A DNA stretch of 64,000 nt from Apostichopus japonicus (lineage: Eukaryota; Echinodermata; Holothuroidea; Aspidochirotida; Stichopodidae): NCBI RefSeq assembly GCF_037975245.1, contig NC_092566.1, positions 14,007,001 through 14,071,000 of the forward strand, given 5' to 3'. The notes beneath the pieces were generated by a model. The model ran no database searches, was not told the origin of the DNA, and saw nothing but the letters and a program-made list of their open reading frames with translations. The translations under genes were made by a program, and so were the position numbers. This document shows, piece after piece, positions 14,244 to 27,100 of the stretch (position 1 is the stretch's first letter; the number at the start of each line of letters is the position of its first letter).

Positions 14244-17071
14244 ATATATTTCTATGTTATTGCAACAGTGCGGTATCAGCATATATTGTATATAAGCTGT
14301 TCGTCATGGACAATTTGTTATTGCCATGACTCATGACACATGAATAACTAATAATATATTGATTGATTAAGGATGCAATCCAACATTTTCACTGTTATCG
14401 GTCTTTAGGTAGGCATATTACTAGTGCGAGACAACTTACCTGTATGCTTTTACACCACATTTGCCCTGCCACATCTGGTACTAATTACTAAGTTTGCTGG
14501 AGAGGTTCATGATTTATACATGGTGTTAGTTGACGGTTTCTTTAGTATAAGAAACAATACATGTATATGGAATAAAATGCATTATTGGTAAATTTATACG
14601 TTTTCCTCATAATTGGCAGATTAATGGAACTTAAAATAAAAATGAAGACTGAGTTCAGCACTATGAAACATGTCGTGAAAGCCCGTGTAGTTCCCATTCA
14701 TGATCGCATGCAGCTTTTTACTGTAAATTTTCCCAGACGACATCTGGTAATTACAGAAGAAGTATGTGCTGGAAGTTATCGATACTTCAAAGTAGCTGAG
14801 ATAATAGTTCATAACCACTTTCCAATTTTCACATTCACTCAAGATCCTATAGAGAGGTTGCTCCGTGGGGTTCTTGTCTTCCTCCGCGGAAAGCCGCTGC
14901 ATTTTGACTGAAGTAAACTTATTATGATAACAATAATGAAAATACTGCGACCGGATCGAGCACCGATTCCTACATGTTGTAGTCTAGGCTAAGTGTCAAT
15001 GATTGTTTTTGGTTTGACTATTTGCATAATTATAAAATTGAAACAGAGAAAAAAAAAACTGTCAACATACTGCCTATCTACTGCAAAAACATATTTATGG
15101 ATAAATGTATGTAAGTTAATTAAAGGGGATTGTGTTTCGATCCTAACCTTCCGTCTGCGTTATAATGGAGACTTTAACACAACCATTATCTTCATCCTTA
15201 TATGACAAAAATCATTGTGATTGAGGAATAACTCTCCAGAACAGTTATGGTAAAATATTGCTCAGTTTTGTAGAAAGTCGCAGTTTAAAAGTTGTGTCTG
15301 GGAGCTGTCATTTTGTACATATGTGATGTCATAGTGATGTCATAATGCCACTATGATCTGAAACCTTTGTTCGTCCCCTTTGATTTTCTTTTCATATTTC
15401 CTTTAGTACATTGTTAGCATTGTAGACAATGAAACCAATGCCGTAAGAAGGCCATGTTTACAGTTTAAATCAATTTATATTTATCATATATCAAAGGACG
15501 TCTGATTCACAGAAAATAAACATAGTAGTCAATAAAAAGAAACATAAGTAATTGTGTGAACTTGTGGCTCGATGACGTCATATATTTAGACTTGATCAAG
15601 TCGTCAGCTATTTTTGTGTGAAGGAACTTCAAACCTGCGATATCTCCCAAATGGAATAACATATGTATTGTATATGTAATGTAAATAAAATCTTATATAG
15701 CGCACTACGCGCGATGCATCTGTGCGCTTTACAAACAATCTAGAATATCCAATGACATAAAACAGTAAATACATAAAACAGTAACTACATATACCATATA
15801 CAGATATATACAGGAATATGAGATCGAAAAACGATTAAAAGCACTAGTGAAGAGTAAAGCGATAAAACAGATTGACTACAAAATCTACAATTTGAATGCT
15901 AAAAAGTGAAAATTCCAATTGAAGCTAGAACCTAAAACCAACACGACATGAACATCATAAAATCTAAAAAATCTAGAAACCATCATTATAGTGCTCTTGA
16001 AAGAGATATGTCTCAGCTGTGTATAGGAAAGTTGTTCATGGCAAGTTTCTCTATCACAGTCATAGACCAATAATGTTGAATGGGTTTGTGTCTCCTTTTA
16101 AACATTTAATAGTTTTGGCTATCCTAAATGTATCGACTATAATACGTCCAATAAAAGGATTCTTGATGACTCTCAGATATGGAGTTAGAGGTCGAATACA
16201 TCTACACGGTTTCGCTTTAACACTCATCGATAGCTGCTTGAATTCGCGTTTTCCGGTTTTGGCCATCAAACCACTTTCTTTTCTACTCGATACTTATAGA
16301 GAATCTGTACTTTCTGGCCCTGCATATACTTGCACAGGAAATGCCTCATCTTGTGTCAGAGGCCGTATAATTAGTTTTTGATTACAGTGTCAATGATGTG
16401 TTGAAGTTTATACAGTCACAAGATAATTAATGGTCTTGTTTGATGAGACCCAATCTCTCATGTTCAATGAGTCCTATATAGTGCTCATCGATTTTATTGC
16501 GTAAGACTTTCTGTTTCCTTCATATACTTATATATATATATATATTCTATACGTCTTTCATTTGCATGTACAGTTAATATGCATTACACATCGACTTATA
16601 ATCAAGCTTATAATGAAGCTTTGAAATATTTCATGCCCACAATGATGACAGTAATTGTTGTATTTAATTTCAAATGGTTTTCATAGCAATGTTGTATTTA
16701 AAAATGGTTTTCATAGAATTGTTGTATTTAATTTCCAATTGTTCTGGAGAGCGCTCCAGATGGGGTATGATAACGATTTTTCCTCTCCGGGGGATCGGGG
16801 GGGGGGGGATGTTCTAGTCGGCGTGAGGTAATTTCCACATACGTGCACAGCTTTGTTCGGTATTTTGTCCACCCAGACACGTTATCCTGCCCCACCCTCC
16901 TAACAATGGAACTAATTTAATACTAGCATTGAACGATAAATAGAGTTTTTATCTTCGTTTTATCTTTATATATATTGTAGTGTTTAAGTCTTATACGGAC
17001 ATTGCATGCTATGATTAATGACTGGAAAATACTGCCTTAATAATAATTAATTATACCCATGGAAGCAGTTT

Positions 17072-17210
17072 ATACGTAAGTTTTCACGTTATAGTAATAC
17101 TATATGGTAAGTTTTCACGTTATATTATTACTATATGGTTAATTTTTTTCGTTATGAAGTTACTAAATAGTAAGTTTTTATGTCATATTATTTACTATAT
17201 GGTAATAATA
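17072..17210. repeat. AT-rich tandem array, about 40-bp unit
   Basis: Four degenerate copies of a unit built from 'taagttttcacgttata' followed by 'ctatatggt' lie head to tail. Copies diverge progressively, the last two carrying indels. Confidence 0.8.
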
Positions 17211-18320
17211 TAACGTATAAACATATGTATACACTAAAGGTTTGCAAACGGAGCAATAGGACGTTTATTTTTTCTACACTGTGTTAACGGGGGCACAGCC
17301 AGAGAAGCACATACGAATTGATGGTCAACAGCAAATCTTAACAATGAAAATGTCCGTGGTAACAATAAACAAACTTCCTCCTTGCATAAAGTGATATAAA
17401 CCCTCATCGTAAGCTCTTCACGCGTCTCCTATATATATTATTTAAATTTTGTCTTTTTTTTAATCAAATATAAATGTTGTTATGTATGTGTCCAAAAAAG
17501 AAAACTTGAAAAAAAGGAAGAAAGAAAGAAAAAGTTTTACTTTGATATTCATATCATGTTACAAAGGCAATTTTAGATTCTAGACAACTGACAAGCTAGA
17601 ACGCTGAAAAACAAATTCAATCCTTTCAAAGACGAAAAAAAAGATATATTGTTTTGCTAACTTTAGCCTTCAACCTGTTGCAAATGTCAAGAGCGAGTTC
17701 AGGATACATATCATCGCCCCCCCCGAACTTGCCCCCCCAATAATCACCTTTGTTTATCAGTTATAGATGACGTCATCATCTCTGAAATCTGAAGTTGGAA
17801 TAAAAACGTCTGATTTGTATATCCACGCAGCTGCTGAGATCAATATGAAAACGAGATATATTTGAATATCCATAGGGAAATCAGTAAGATCCATGACGAA
17901 AGAGGGCTAGCTTTCTCGCCCAATCGACGCTAATTCGTTTTATTTTCGGGCGGACCCGCCTTGGTTTGAATGACAGGCGGACGGCATTTGGGCATCGACG
18001 GGAAAAGAATTTTCTTGGACGATAATGTTTAGAAAACCCAACAAAATTTATACAGCTTGTCAAGATACATCAAACAGTTGATGGAAAAAGGCTGTTACAG
18101 ATATGCGCATAAAAAGACTGTCAGTGGTATGGGAGAAGGTGTATAGACGGTAGGTGTAGATGGTAAACAAAGTGAAGCAAAGCTTTGAATTTAAAAGATG
18201 GTAGATACAAATAAGATACAAGTTTCAAATTTAAATTTCAAATGTAACAGAATTCAATTTATTTTGAGTACAAGAAAGATACACCTCGTAAAGGGAATGC
18301 CACAAAAGGTTCTGACCTTA

Positions 18321-20286
<1,966 letters not shown>

Positions 20287-20900
20287 AAGTTCGCACCGGT
20301 ATTTGCATTTATTTTGGGAGTGTAATATTACATCCAACTTTATTTTAAATGTTGAGCAGAAAATATTAAATAGACAATTTGTTTTCTCTAAGCAAGATAT
20401 ATGTTTTGGTTATTGTCTTCAAGTAAAACACCCTATGAATTTCCTTATCTTTCATATGAAGTATGATATTTATCAGGAAAAAAATTAACAGCGGTATTCC
20501 AAATACAAATGCATTCTTCAATAAGTTTAAATTCTTACTACAGGTGTTGAAATATCTTTATAAGTGCGAAACTTGCTCTCCCATTTCTTACAATAACCTT
20601 TACGCAACATTTTCTAGTTGTTCTTCTCTTTTTGATGTTTAGGTTTTCGGAGTCACTATTTATTTGTCCTGATTCAGTTATACCTTGATTATCAGCTACG
20701 TGGGAATGTTTATTATATATTTCGAAATTCGTATTAATCTACTTGGTTAATCGATCACTTTAATTTTCACAATTATGGTCGCTATTCAAGAAATAGCTAT
20801 TGTTTATTTACAAACATGGAAAAACAAAATTGTGCATTGAATTCAAAGTTTGAATAAAAGACGGCAAAAAAAAAAAAAAAAAAAAAAAGTTCGCACCGGT
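20287..20900 (+). mobile_element. 5'-truncated LINE insertion with poly(A) tail and TSD
   Basis: A 14-bp direct repeat (aagttcgcaccggt) brackets the insert at 20,287-20,300 and 20,887-20,900. Between them are about 565 bp ending in a 23-base poly(A) run (20,866-20,888) preceded by AATAAA at 20,853-20,858. The first about 62 codons are open and terminate at 20,488. They contain 'HLFWEC' near the start and 'NFLIFHMKYDIYQ' at the end, which match the style of the C-terminal tail of ORF2 in L1/Tx1-type non-LTR retrotransposons. The rest is 3' UTR. The hallmarks (5' truncation, tail, exact TSD) are directly visible; the clade assignment is inference. Confidence 0.88.
20301..20488 (+). pseudogene. 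C-terminal remnant of LINE ORF2 protein
   Basis: The open frame enters from the truncated 5' end and stops at TAA 20,486-20,488. Residues near its start (Leu-His-Leu-Phe-Trp-Glu-Cys) are the expected post-reverse-transcriptase 'H-hydrophobic-F-W-x-C' motif. The end reads like the hydrophobic/Lys-rich last segment of such ORF2 proteins. No reverse transcriptase or endonuclease domain remains, so it is inactive. The upstream ATG at 20,249 lies outside the insert and its in-frame join is fortuitous. Confidence 0.75.
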
Positions 20901-20912
20901 CAGCCTATAGGC

Positions 20913-21002
20913 CTATATATAGTTACGGCACTTTCCCTTTTATATATTTATCATAGAACCAGAAAAATTGCTTCATTAATAATCTTGTATTTTTCTATTC
21001 AG
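20913..21002 (+). promoter_or_regulatory. TATA-like box and possible 3' splice site upstream of the start codon
   Basis: 'ctatatatag' at 20,913-20,922 is the only TATA-like element close to the start codon at 21,040, which would put a transcription start near 20,945-20,955. Alternatively, the pyrimidine-rich 'ttttctattcag' ending at 21,002 could be the acceptor of a spliced 5' UTR exon. The LINE insertion ends only about a dozen bases upstream of the box, so any upstream element has been displaced by about 0.6 kb. Both readings are inference. Confidence 0.35.
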
Positions 21003-21039
21003 TTTGGAAACAAGGCTTAGTGCCTCTCAGAAGGCAAAA

Positions 21040-21112
21040 ATGAAGATAATATTGCTTCTCCAGCTGTCTTTCTTGCTACTTGGTACAGAAAAAGCACTTG
21101 GTCAAACTAATC
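21040..21112 (+). CDS. exon 1: signal peptide
   Basis: ATG at 21,040 has A at -3. It encodes [15 protein letters not shown] followed by a short polar stretch ending ALGQTN: a basic n-region, a hydrophobic h-region and a small-residue cleavage context (probably after ALG), as expected for a secreted protein. The exon ends after one base of the next codon at the donor gtaagt (phase 1). It is too short to stand out as an open frame on its own. Confidence 0.88.
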
Positions 21113-24100
21113 GTAAGTTCTCTGTGTCCACTTCATTCATCAAGTTTTTATATCTTAGCACGTAAGATGTAAATTTAAAAAAAAAACATATCATGTCCTG
21201 GTATCGGTATTGAATTTTAAAATTATCATGTTGAGTAAATATGTTGGTATCGGTGATTTTAGTGATTTATTCCAGACATTTAATATACCAAGCAAAAGTA
21301 AACAACCATGAAAAAGTAATTTCCCGAGTGCATTTTGCACACTAATTAAATGTGGTAAATTAATTACGTCAAATTTTGGTAATTTTTGTCATATTTACAT
21401 ATTATATATGCTGTCTTCAAATTTTTCTTCCTCTTTTGCATTAATTTATTTTCATGATTTGTTCGTTCAGCTTGCTCAAGCAACCCTTGTCAGAATGGTG
21501 CTGCGTGCCAGGAAGCCCCTATCAGTCCGGGTTACGTATGTTTCTGTGTCGGAGATTGGATAGGCCAAGACTGTGAAATGCCAAAGGAACAATGTAAGTT
21601 GCAATTAAGGATCTCCTCATTTTACAAGCAACAAGTGACGAGGGGTTTATATCTTCATAGGTGGAATTGCACCTTTGTCTGCTTCTGCTACGGCTTCAAA
21701 GTCAGCTTTATAAGAGGGCGGGTGATGGTGGGGTGGGGGGGGGGGCTAATATACTAGTCTAAGTAGATTTTACATATTTCAAATGTAGACACAGAACTCG
21801 AATGTGTTGTTAGAATGAAGTCTTTGTCCGCAATTCTATTTAGAAGAATATTAAAAAAAAAAAAAAACAGAAAAAAACATTTAGGAAGAAAAAGTGCACC
21901 TTAAAGGTTGCACTGCAAAGCTTCACAGAAAGTGAAATACAACATATGACTATCAATATCAAAGTTTAAATGTACGTTTATTAATTTAAATGCAAGTTTC
22001 ACCAGTATGCTGAGAGTACATGTCTCAATTGATTAGTCAGGCCTGAACTATCCTGTTAAAACGTTAAGTACAACAACGCTTTGACCAATAACCTATATAC
22101 AGTTATACAACAGTAATTGTTACTACACTGTAAAAACACCTGGGTCATTTTGTGTGACCCATCTCAGGCGCGTATCCAGGATTTTCTAACCCGGGGGGCG
22201 CGAATGACTATCTAAGCGGAGCGCCACCATCGGTTGGCGCGCAGCGTACAAGAAAATTTCTGGTTTTGATACCCCCAGATCACCGGAAATGGCACTTCTC
22301 GGGCTTGAAAATGACCAACCAGATGTACACTTTTGCCTGAAAACCAAGTATTTCCCCAAACTTTTTTTTTTCCATCTATAACCTTTTTGAAGATTGTCAC
22401 CAGTCACACATCATGTTCGACCTCATCGCATGTCCTATGGATCATTGCTTTTGTAGGTGATTCTACGTCACAGCCCACAATATCCGACAGCCCCACTTTT
22501 CAAGGTTTTAAGCCCATTATTTGTTCAGAATTTGAAAATTCACATTTCTCGTGAATAAAATCACTTCAAAACATACTCATAATGTTGCAAAAAATGTCAT
22601 CTATGGACAAGCAATATAGAAAAACCTCCTTGAACCCCTAATAGACAGGTCAAAATTGCACGAGTAGAGGAAAGTATGACGAAGAATGTTGGTCAGGAAA
22701 TTTTCGAAAATTCAGACACAGTTAATTTATTGGTGTACAAATATTAAAACCTCTTATAATGGCTATTATAAAACTTGGTTGAAGGAAATGAAAAATACCA
22801 GATATTTCCGATATCAGGTATATCGAAACCGAACACTACACACATAGGCGTAGGTCCCGTAGGAGGCGGGGGCTGCAGCCCCCCCCCCGCAACCAAATTG
22901 TTCCCATTTTTTCGGGCACCTACTGAAAGAAAAATAAATAGCAATGAATAGCTTAAAAATTATCTCCTTGGTAATTAAAATAAAGTTCTAAGCTTGGCCG
23001 GCTTTACTACTGTAAAAGAGAGTTTTGACATAAATGGATCTGTATGCTTTTTCTCCATCTACATAAGACATTTCGTTGTTTACATTAGCATCCAGCGGTA
23101 TACTGCGCAACTTTCACGGACCGTAAGGTACACGATGCCATGCAATGTAATATTCGATGCTTGCTTATGTGATATTGGCACCGATTTGTTGAACGCGCGC
23201 TTCGCGCGCGTTGTCTTTTTTTCGGGCAAGTTATTACATCCCCCAAATCCAATTGGGCTCCTACGCCTTTAACTACACACATAGACAGTTTTTGAGGCTG
23301 TTCATCGTGGAACATGCATTTCAATGCTCACTGATATGATGTTATATCTGCTCTTCGCTTTACAAATTCGAACAGGCGTGTAGCGAGTAATTGCCAAGGG
23401 AAGGGCGAAGCCTGTAGGCAAACTATCTAAGCCAAGCGCCACCATGAGTTGGCGCGAAGCGTACAAGAAAAATTTTGACCAAAAATGCCTCCCAGATCGC
23501 TGGAAGTGACACTTCCCAGGCCTTGTAAGTTGCATCTAAGCATTTTCTATTTTGAAATTACTAGCGATGTCATAAAGAAAATTTGCTCGGGGGGGGGGGG
23601 CGGTCGCCCCCTTCCCGAAATGCGTCATGTTCCCCGACGACTCGGTCGAGTTCAAGACCAGCCACAGTTGGTTCCATATAGCACAATTGTACAATTGTTT
23701 AAGGCGTCCATACACACACGCGTTATGATAGACCATATATAGTATTTATATGGATACATTAGTGAGAGAGGAAAAATGGAAACGTCAAAAATGGAGTTGT
23801 CGGTGTAAGGGGTAGGGTTAGGCGCACACCCCCTCCGTAATCCTTGATCTGTCACTGGCTACCCTGTGTATATAATAGGGATCAGCGCTTTAACTATGAC
23901 TGTTCCTCTTTCTCTTCCCGAGGTCTTGGCTATCTTCTACTCCCTCCTTTTCTCCTTTTTCTCTTTTGTTTATTTTTCTTTTCCCTTCCTTCCTCTCCTC
24001 CTTTTCTTTCCCCCCCCCTCCTTTTCCCTTTTTTCTTCTCTTTTTTTCTCTCCTCTTTTCCTTACCCGGGGGGCGCGCGCCCCCAACGCCCCCCCCCTGG

Positions 24101-27100
24101 ATACGCACCTGCATCTGCTGAGTCAGCCATACTTTACCCAGAAATGGGTCGTATTGGTTGAGTTATTACGCAAGATTGTTTGAAATTGTGAAATAGCTCG
24201 ATGAAAGTTTGACATTTTGCACTGGGTCACTCTCAAAGACTTTTCTCATTGGATAAGTTATGTCATGTGACCACTATCAGCGTTTTTGCATGACGCCTTT
24301 CGTAGACGACAGCTGAAAACCGTCACACAAATCTACAAACCATACGTAAATTCAGGACCAAGAAGGCAGTCTAAGTTGAATCAAAAACTTTGATGGGCTC
24401 TGAAAATGGACACGTTTGTTAGTTCCACCCTTGCTGACTGGGGTTTGCCAATGTAAATACCAATATTCAAAGGTAAATATACGCCAAAGTATGCTGACTA
24501 GTTCAGGCCACAGGCGCTCGCAACGTTTATTAGTTAAATACTATATTATAGTATGCCATTGTAGATATGATGATAGGCTAGGCCTAAGTAACATGTTATT
24601 AGTGCTGCGAGCGCCGTGGTGCAGACAAGGCCATAATTACCCTGATACAGTGATACTGATAGTGATACATAGATAGCTGTAATGTTAGACCTAACGTTTG
24701 GTCTTTGATAAAGCATAGGCCTAACCTCACTACGTAAGTTTAACTAAATATAACGTTAGAGGCTAAGACTAGTATAATGTTACTTGTTAATAGCTATCTT
24801 GCTGAACAGAGAGTTAACAGTGTGCTATTAAATGTAGTAAAACAGTAGCATAATCAGACTTTTTAGTGGGGGTGGGGTGGGGGAGAGCAGAAGGGTAGCA
24901 AGGAGTCTGTGCAATGGGAGGGGGACAAGATATGGGGAAGGGGTGTAAGGGGAGGGATAAAATTCTTGTATTTAAGGGGTGGACAAGATGTAAAATGGTT
25001 CATCATTTCTATCTTACTAATTTACTTGTATGTCAATTTGGGGCGGATGGGGTGACCAATTGGGGGCTTTTCCCCTACTGGTTATGCCACTGCAGTAAAA
25101 TATGATATACTCCAACAAACAGTCTTTGCCAAGACTATAGTCGGTGTAATTGAACAATTGAAGTTAACTTTATATGTCCTATTTTTATCTGTGGACTATA
25201 GGTAGCATGGTACACAAAAGCCCATTGGAAACATCCTGCTACAGACTATCTTGAGGAAAGATTGCCCGAAAACGATCCCATGCCTTTAAGAAACAAGAAG
25301 CAACACCGAAAGAAGTAAAGAAGCCTACACCTGTAAAGTGCAACATAAAAACAGATCCAAAAGGTACTAATACCATTATCTTGAACAGTCTACATACAAT
25401 ATACTCAGTAAGGGATAAGGGTCAATTTTTTTTAACTGTGTAGGCTAAGTAACTGATATTCCTACATCCTCAGTCATTCCTACTGGTATGTAATTAAATC
25501 GCATAAAATGTCATGATGATTTTTCACTTATAACAGTCAGGTGCCAAGTTAAGTTGCTTGAACCTTAAACTTAGTATGTAGGTAGCCCTTTGTGAGTAGA
25601 TGATCCCTCTATTTTTTCATGGAGGTCCAAGGTCATTTGAGGTCAACAGAATCTTAAATCTGCTATGGTAATGATTCAAGTGAAAAGATTTGCTACTTAT
25701 TTAAATTAGTGACAACAGAATTAAGTGTGCATTGAAAGCAGCAATTTATTTTCTTTCTTCCAAAGGTTGGGACCAATCTTTCTCAATTCATGGAAGATGA
25801 GCTTAAGCAAGATAGAACTCGAAAGCAGCCATTCGTCCTTGCATTTGGTGATAGAAGGTATCCGACTCAGTCATTTGTGATCATCGAAGGGGTTGCTCTG
25901 CCAGCAACAGATTTGATTGCAGCTTTTGATATTTGTTTCAAATCATTGTACTTGTTTGACATATCCTACCCCTGCCAGTGTCAAACAACCTGGGAATTTA
26001 TACACAAATTCCTCTTTAAGCTTAGTGAAGGGAAAGGAAAGGTTTCGACATCCCCTTCAGTAAGAAGCCTACGTGCTTTTTTAAGTAGTCAGTAAGAGAA
26101 AAAAGGTATGGAAACAACTTTGTCAAAAGTAGTGTTTAATATGATTTATTTGTTTTTTTTTATACATTGTAACCTTTTATCGTATAATTTTCTCAAAACA
26201 CATATAAGGGATATGAACATATCTCCTGTAAACCTTGGGCAGTGCAACATTAGGTTAACACTTAGTTCATGGTCATTAACATGATGGGATGATTACATGA
26301 GGTTTTTAATTTACATAATGTGACAAAGTTGTTTTCTATTTATGTCTGCATGTTATATTACCTTGAACAAGGTTTCATTTGGTATTTGTTATTGTTAAGT
26401 TTAGAGGGACTAAAGAAGCAGAACTGCCTCACAAACAGTGGTGCAAAACTAGTGTTCCAACCATACATCATACATGCACAACTAGCCAAAAGCATGACTG
26501 ATGTGCATTTTTTGCCTGAGCAACTGAAAATTTAATACATATTGTAACATATTGGTGGTGCAAAAATATTTATTCACAGTGTTTCCATTTATTGAGGACT
26601 TTTGACTTATAACTCTTGTACTGTATGTTATAAACAGCTTTTCCTCATTCAAATCTAATGCTGTTTTGGTACAAGAACTACTGAGGAAATTATCACCTTT
26701 GGGATATGCTTGCAAGATTTTATTAATTGGCAGCTGGCCATAGGGTTTGTCTTGCCCCACCAACCCAGTGCAAAATATGTTCGATATTGTCTTTGACTTT
26801 TGACATTGACAAAGCCCCCACCAAACATTGAGCTTTCCAAAATATTTGATTTCTTACAGCCACCATTGATGTACTACATGTCTTCTTTGTATACCTAACA
26901 TTTTATACAATTGATAACTATGGAATGTTGTTTATTTATATTCTTTAAAAACAATTAGAAATGCTAGCTAATAATCAAATGACTACAGTGACTAAGGATA
27001 CAAGTAAAGAGTGAGTGCATGATCCAGTCTTGATTAACTTAATATTACAAACACTGCAGCAAACCTAGCTGTGAGATCAACAATTAAAGTCTTTCAAGTA

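Larger units (their letters stand above)
22165..24111. mobile_element. nested element with CAGGxGCGTATCCAGG ends
   Basis: The start 'caggcgcgtatccagg' (22,165) and end 'cctggatacgcacctg' (24,111) are inverted repeats with one mismatch. 'catct' occurs just outside both ends (22,160-22,164, 24,112-24,116), a possible but short target duplication. It lies close to the left end of the CACTA-like element. It contains two copies of the 'ctatctaag…ggttggcgc' core (22.2 and 23.4 kb), another element (22,845-23,271) and a long pyrimidine tract. Confidence 0.6.

Noticed and set aside
14585-14911. 108-codon open frame with a 93-codon frame on the other strand
   Set aside because: Sense/antisense open frames in AT-rich intergenic DNA with no recognisable domain, splice sites or conservation evidence.
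16019-16381. 120-codon open frame
   Set aside because: No domain recognised; adjacent to a dispersed-repeat-like sequence at 15.69 kb; could be decayed transposon coding sequence but nothing supports a call.
23844-24183. Two overlapping 105-codon open frames rich in Phe, Ser, Leu and Pro, and a Lys/Glu-rich one on the other strand
   Set aside because: They come from the pyrimidine tract inside a nested transposable element and have no domain or exon signals.
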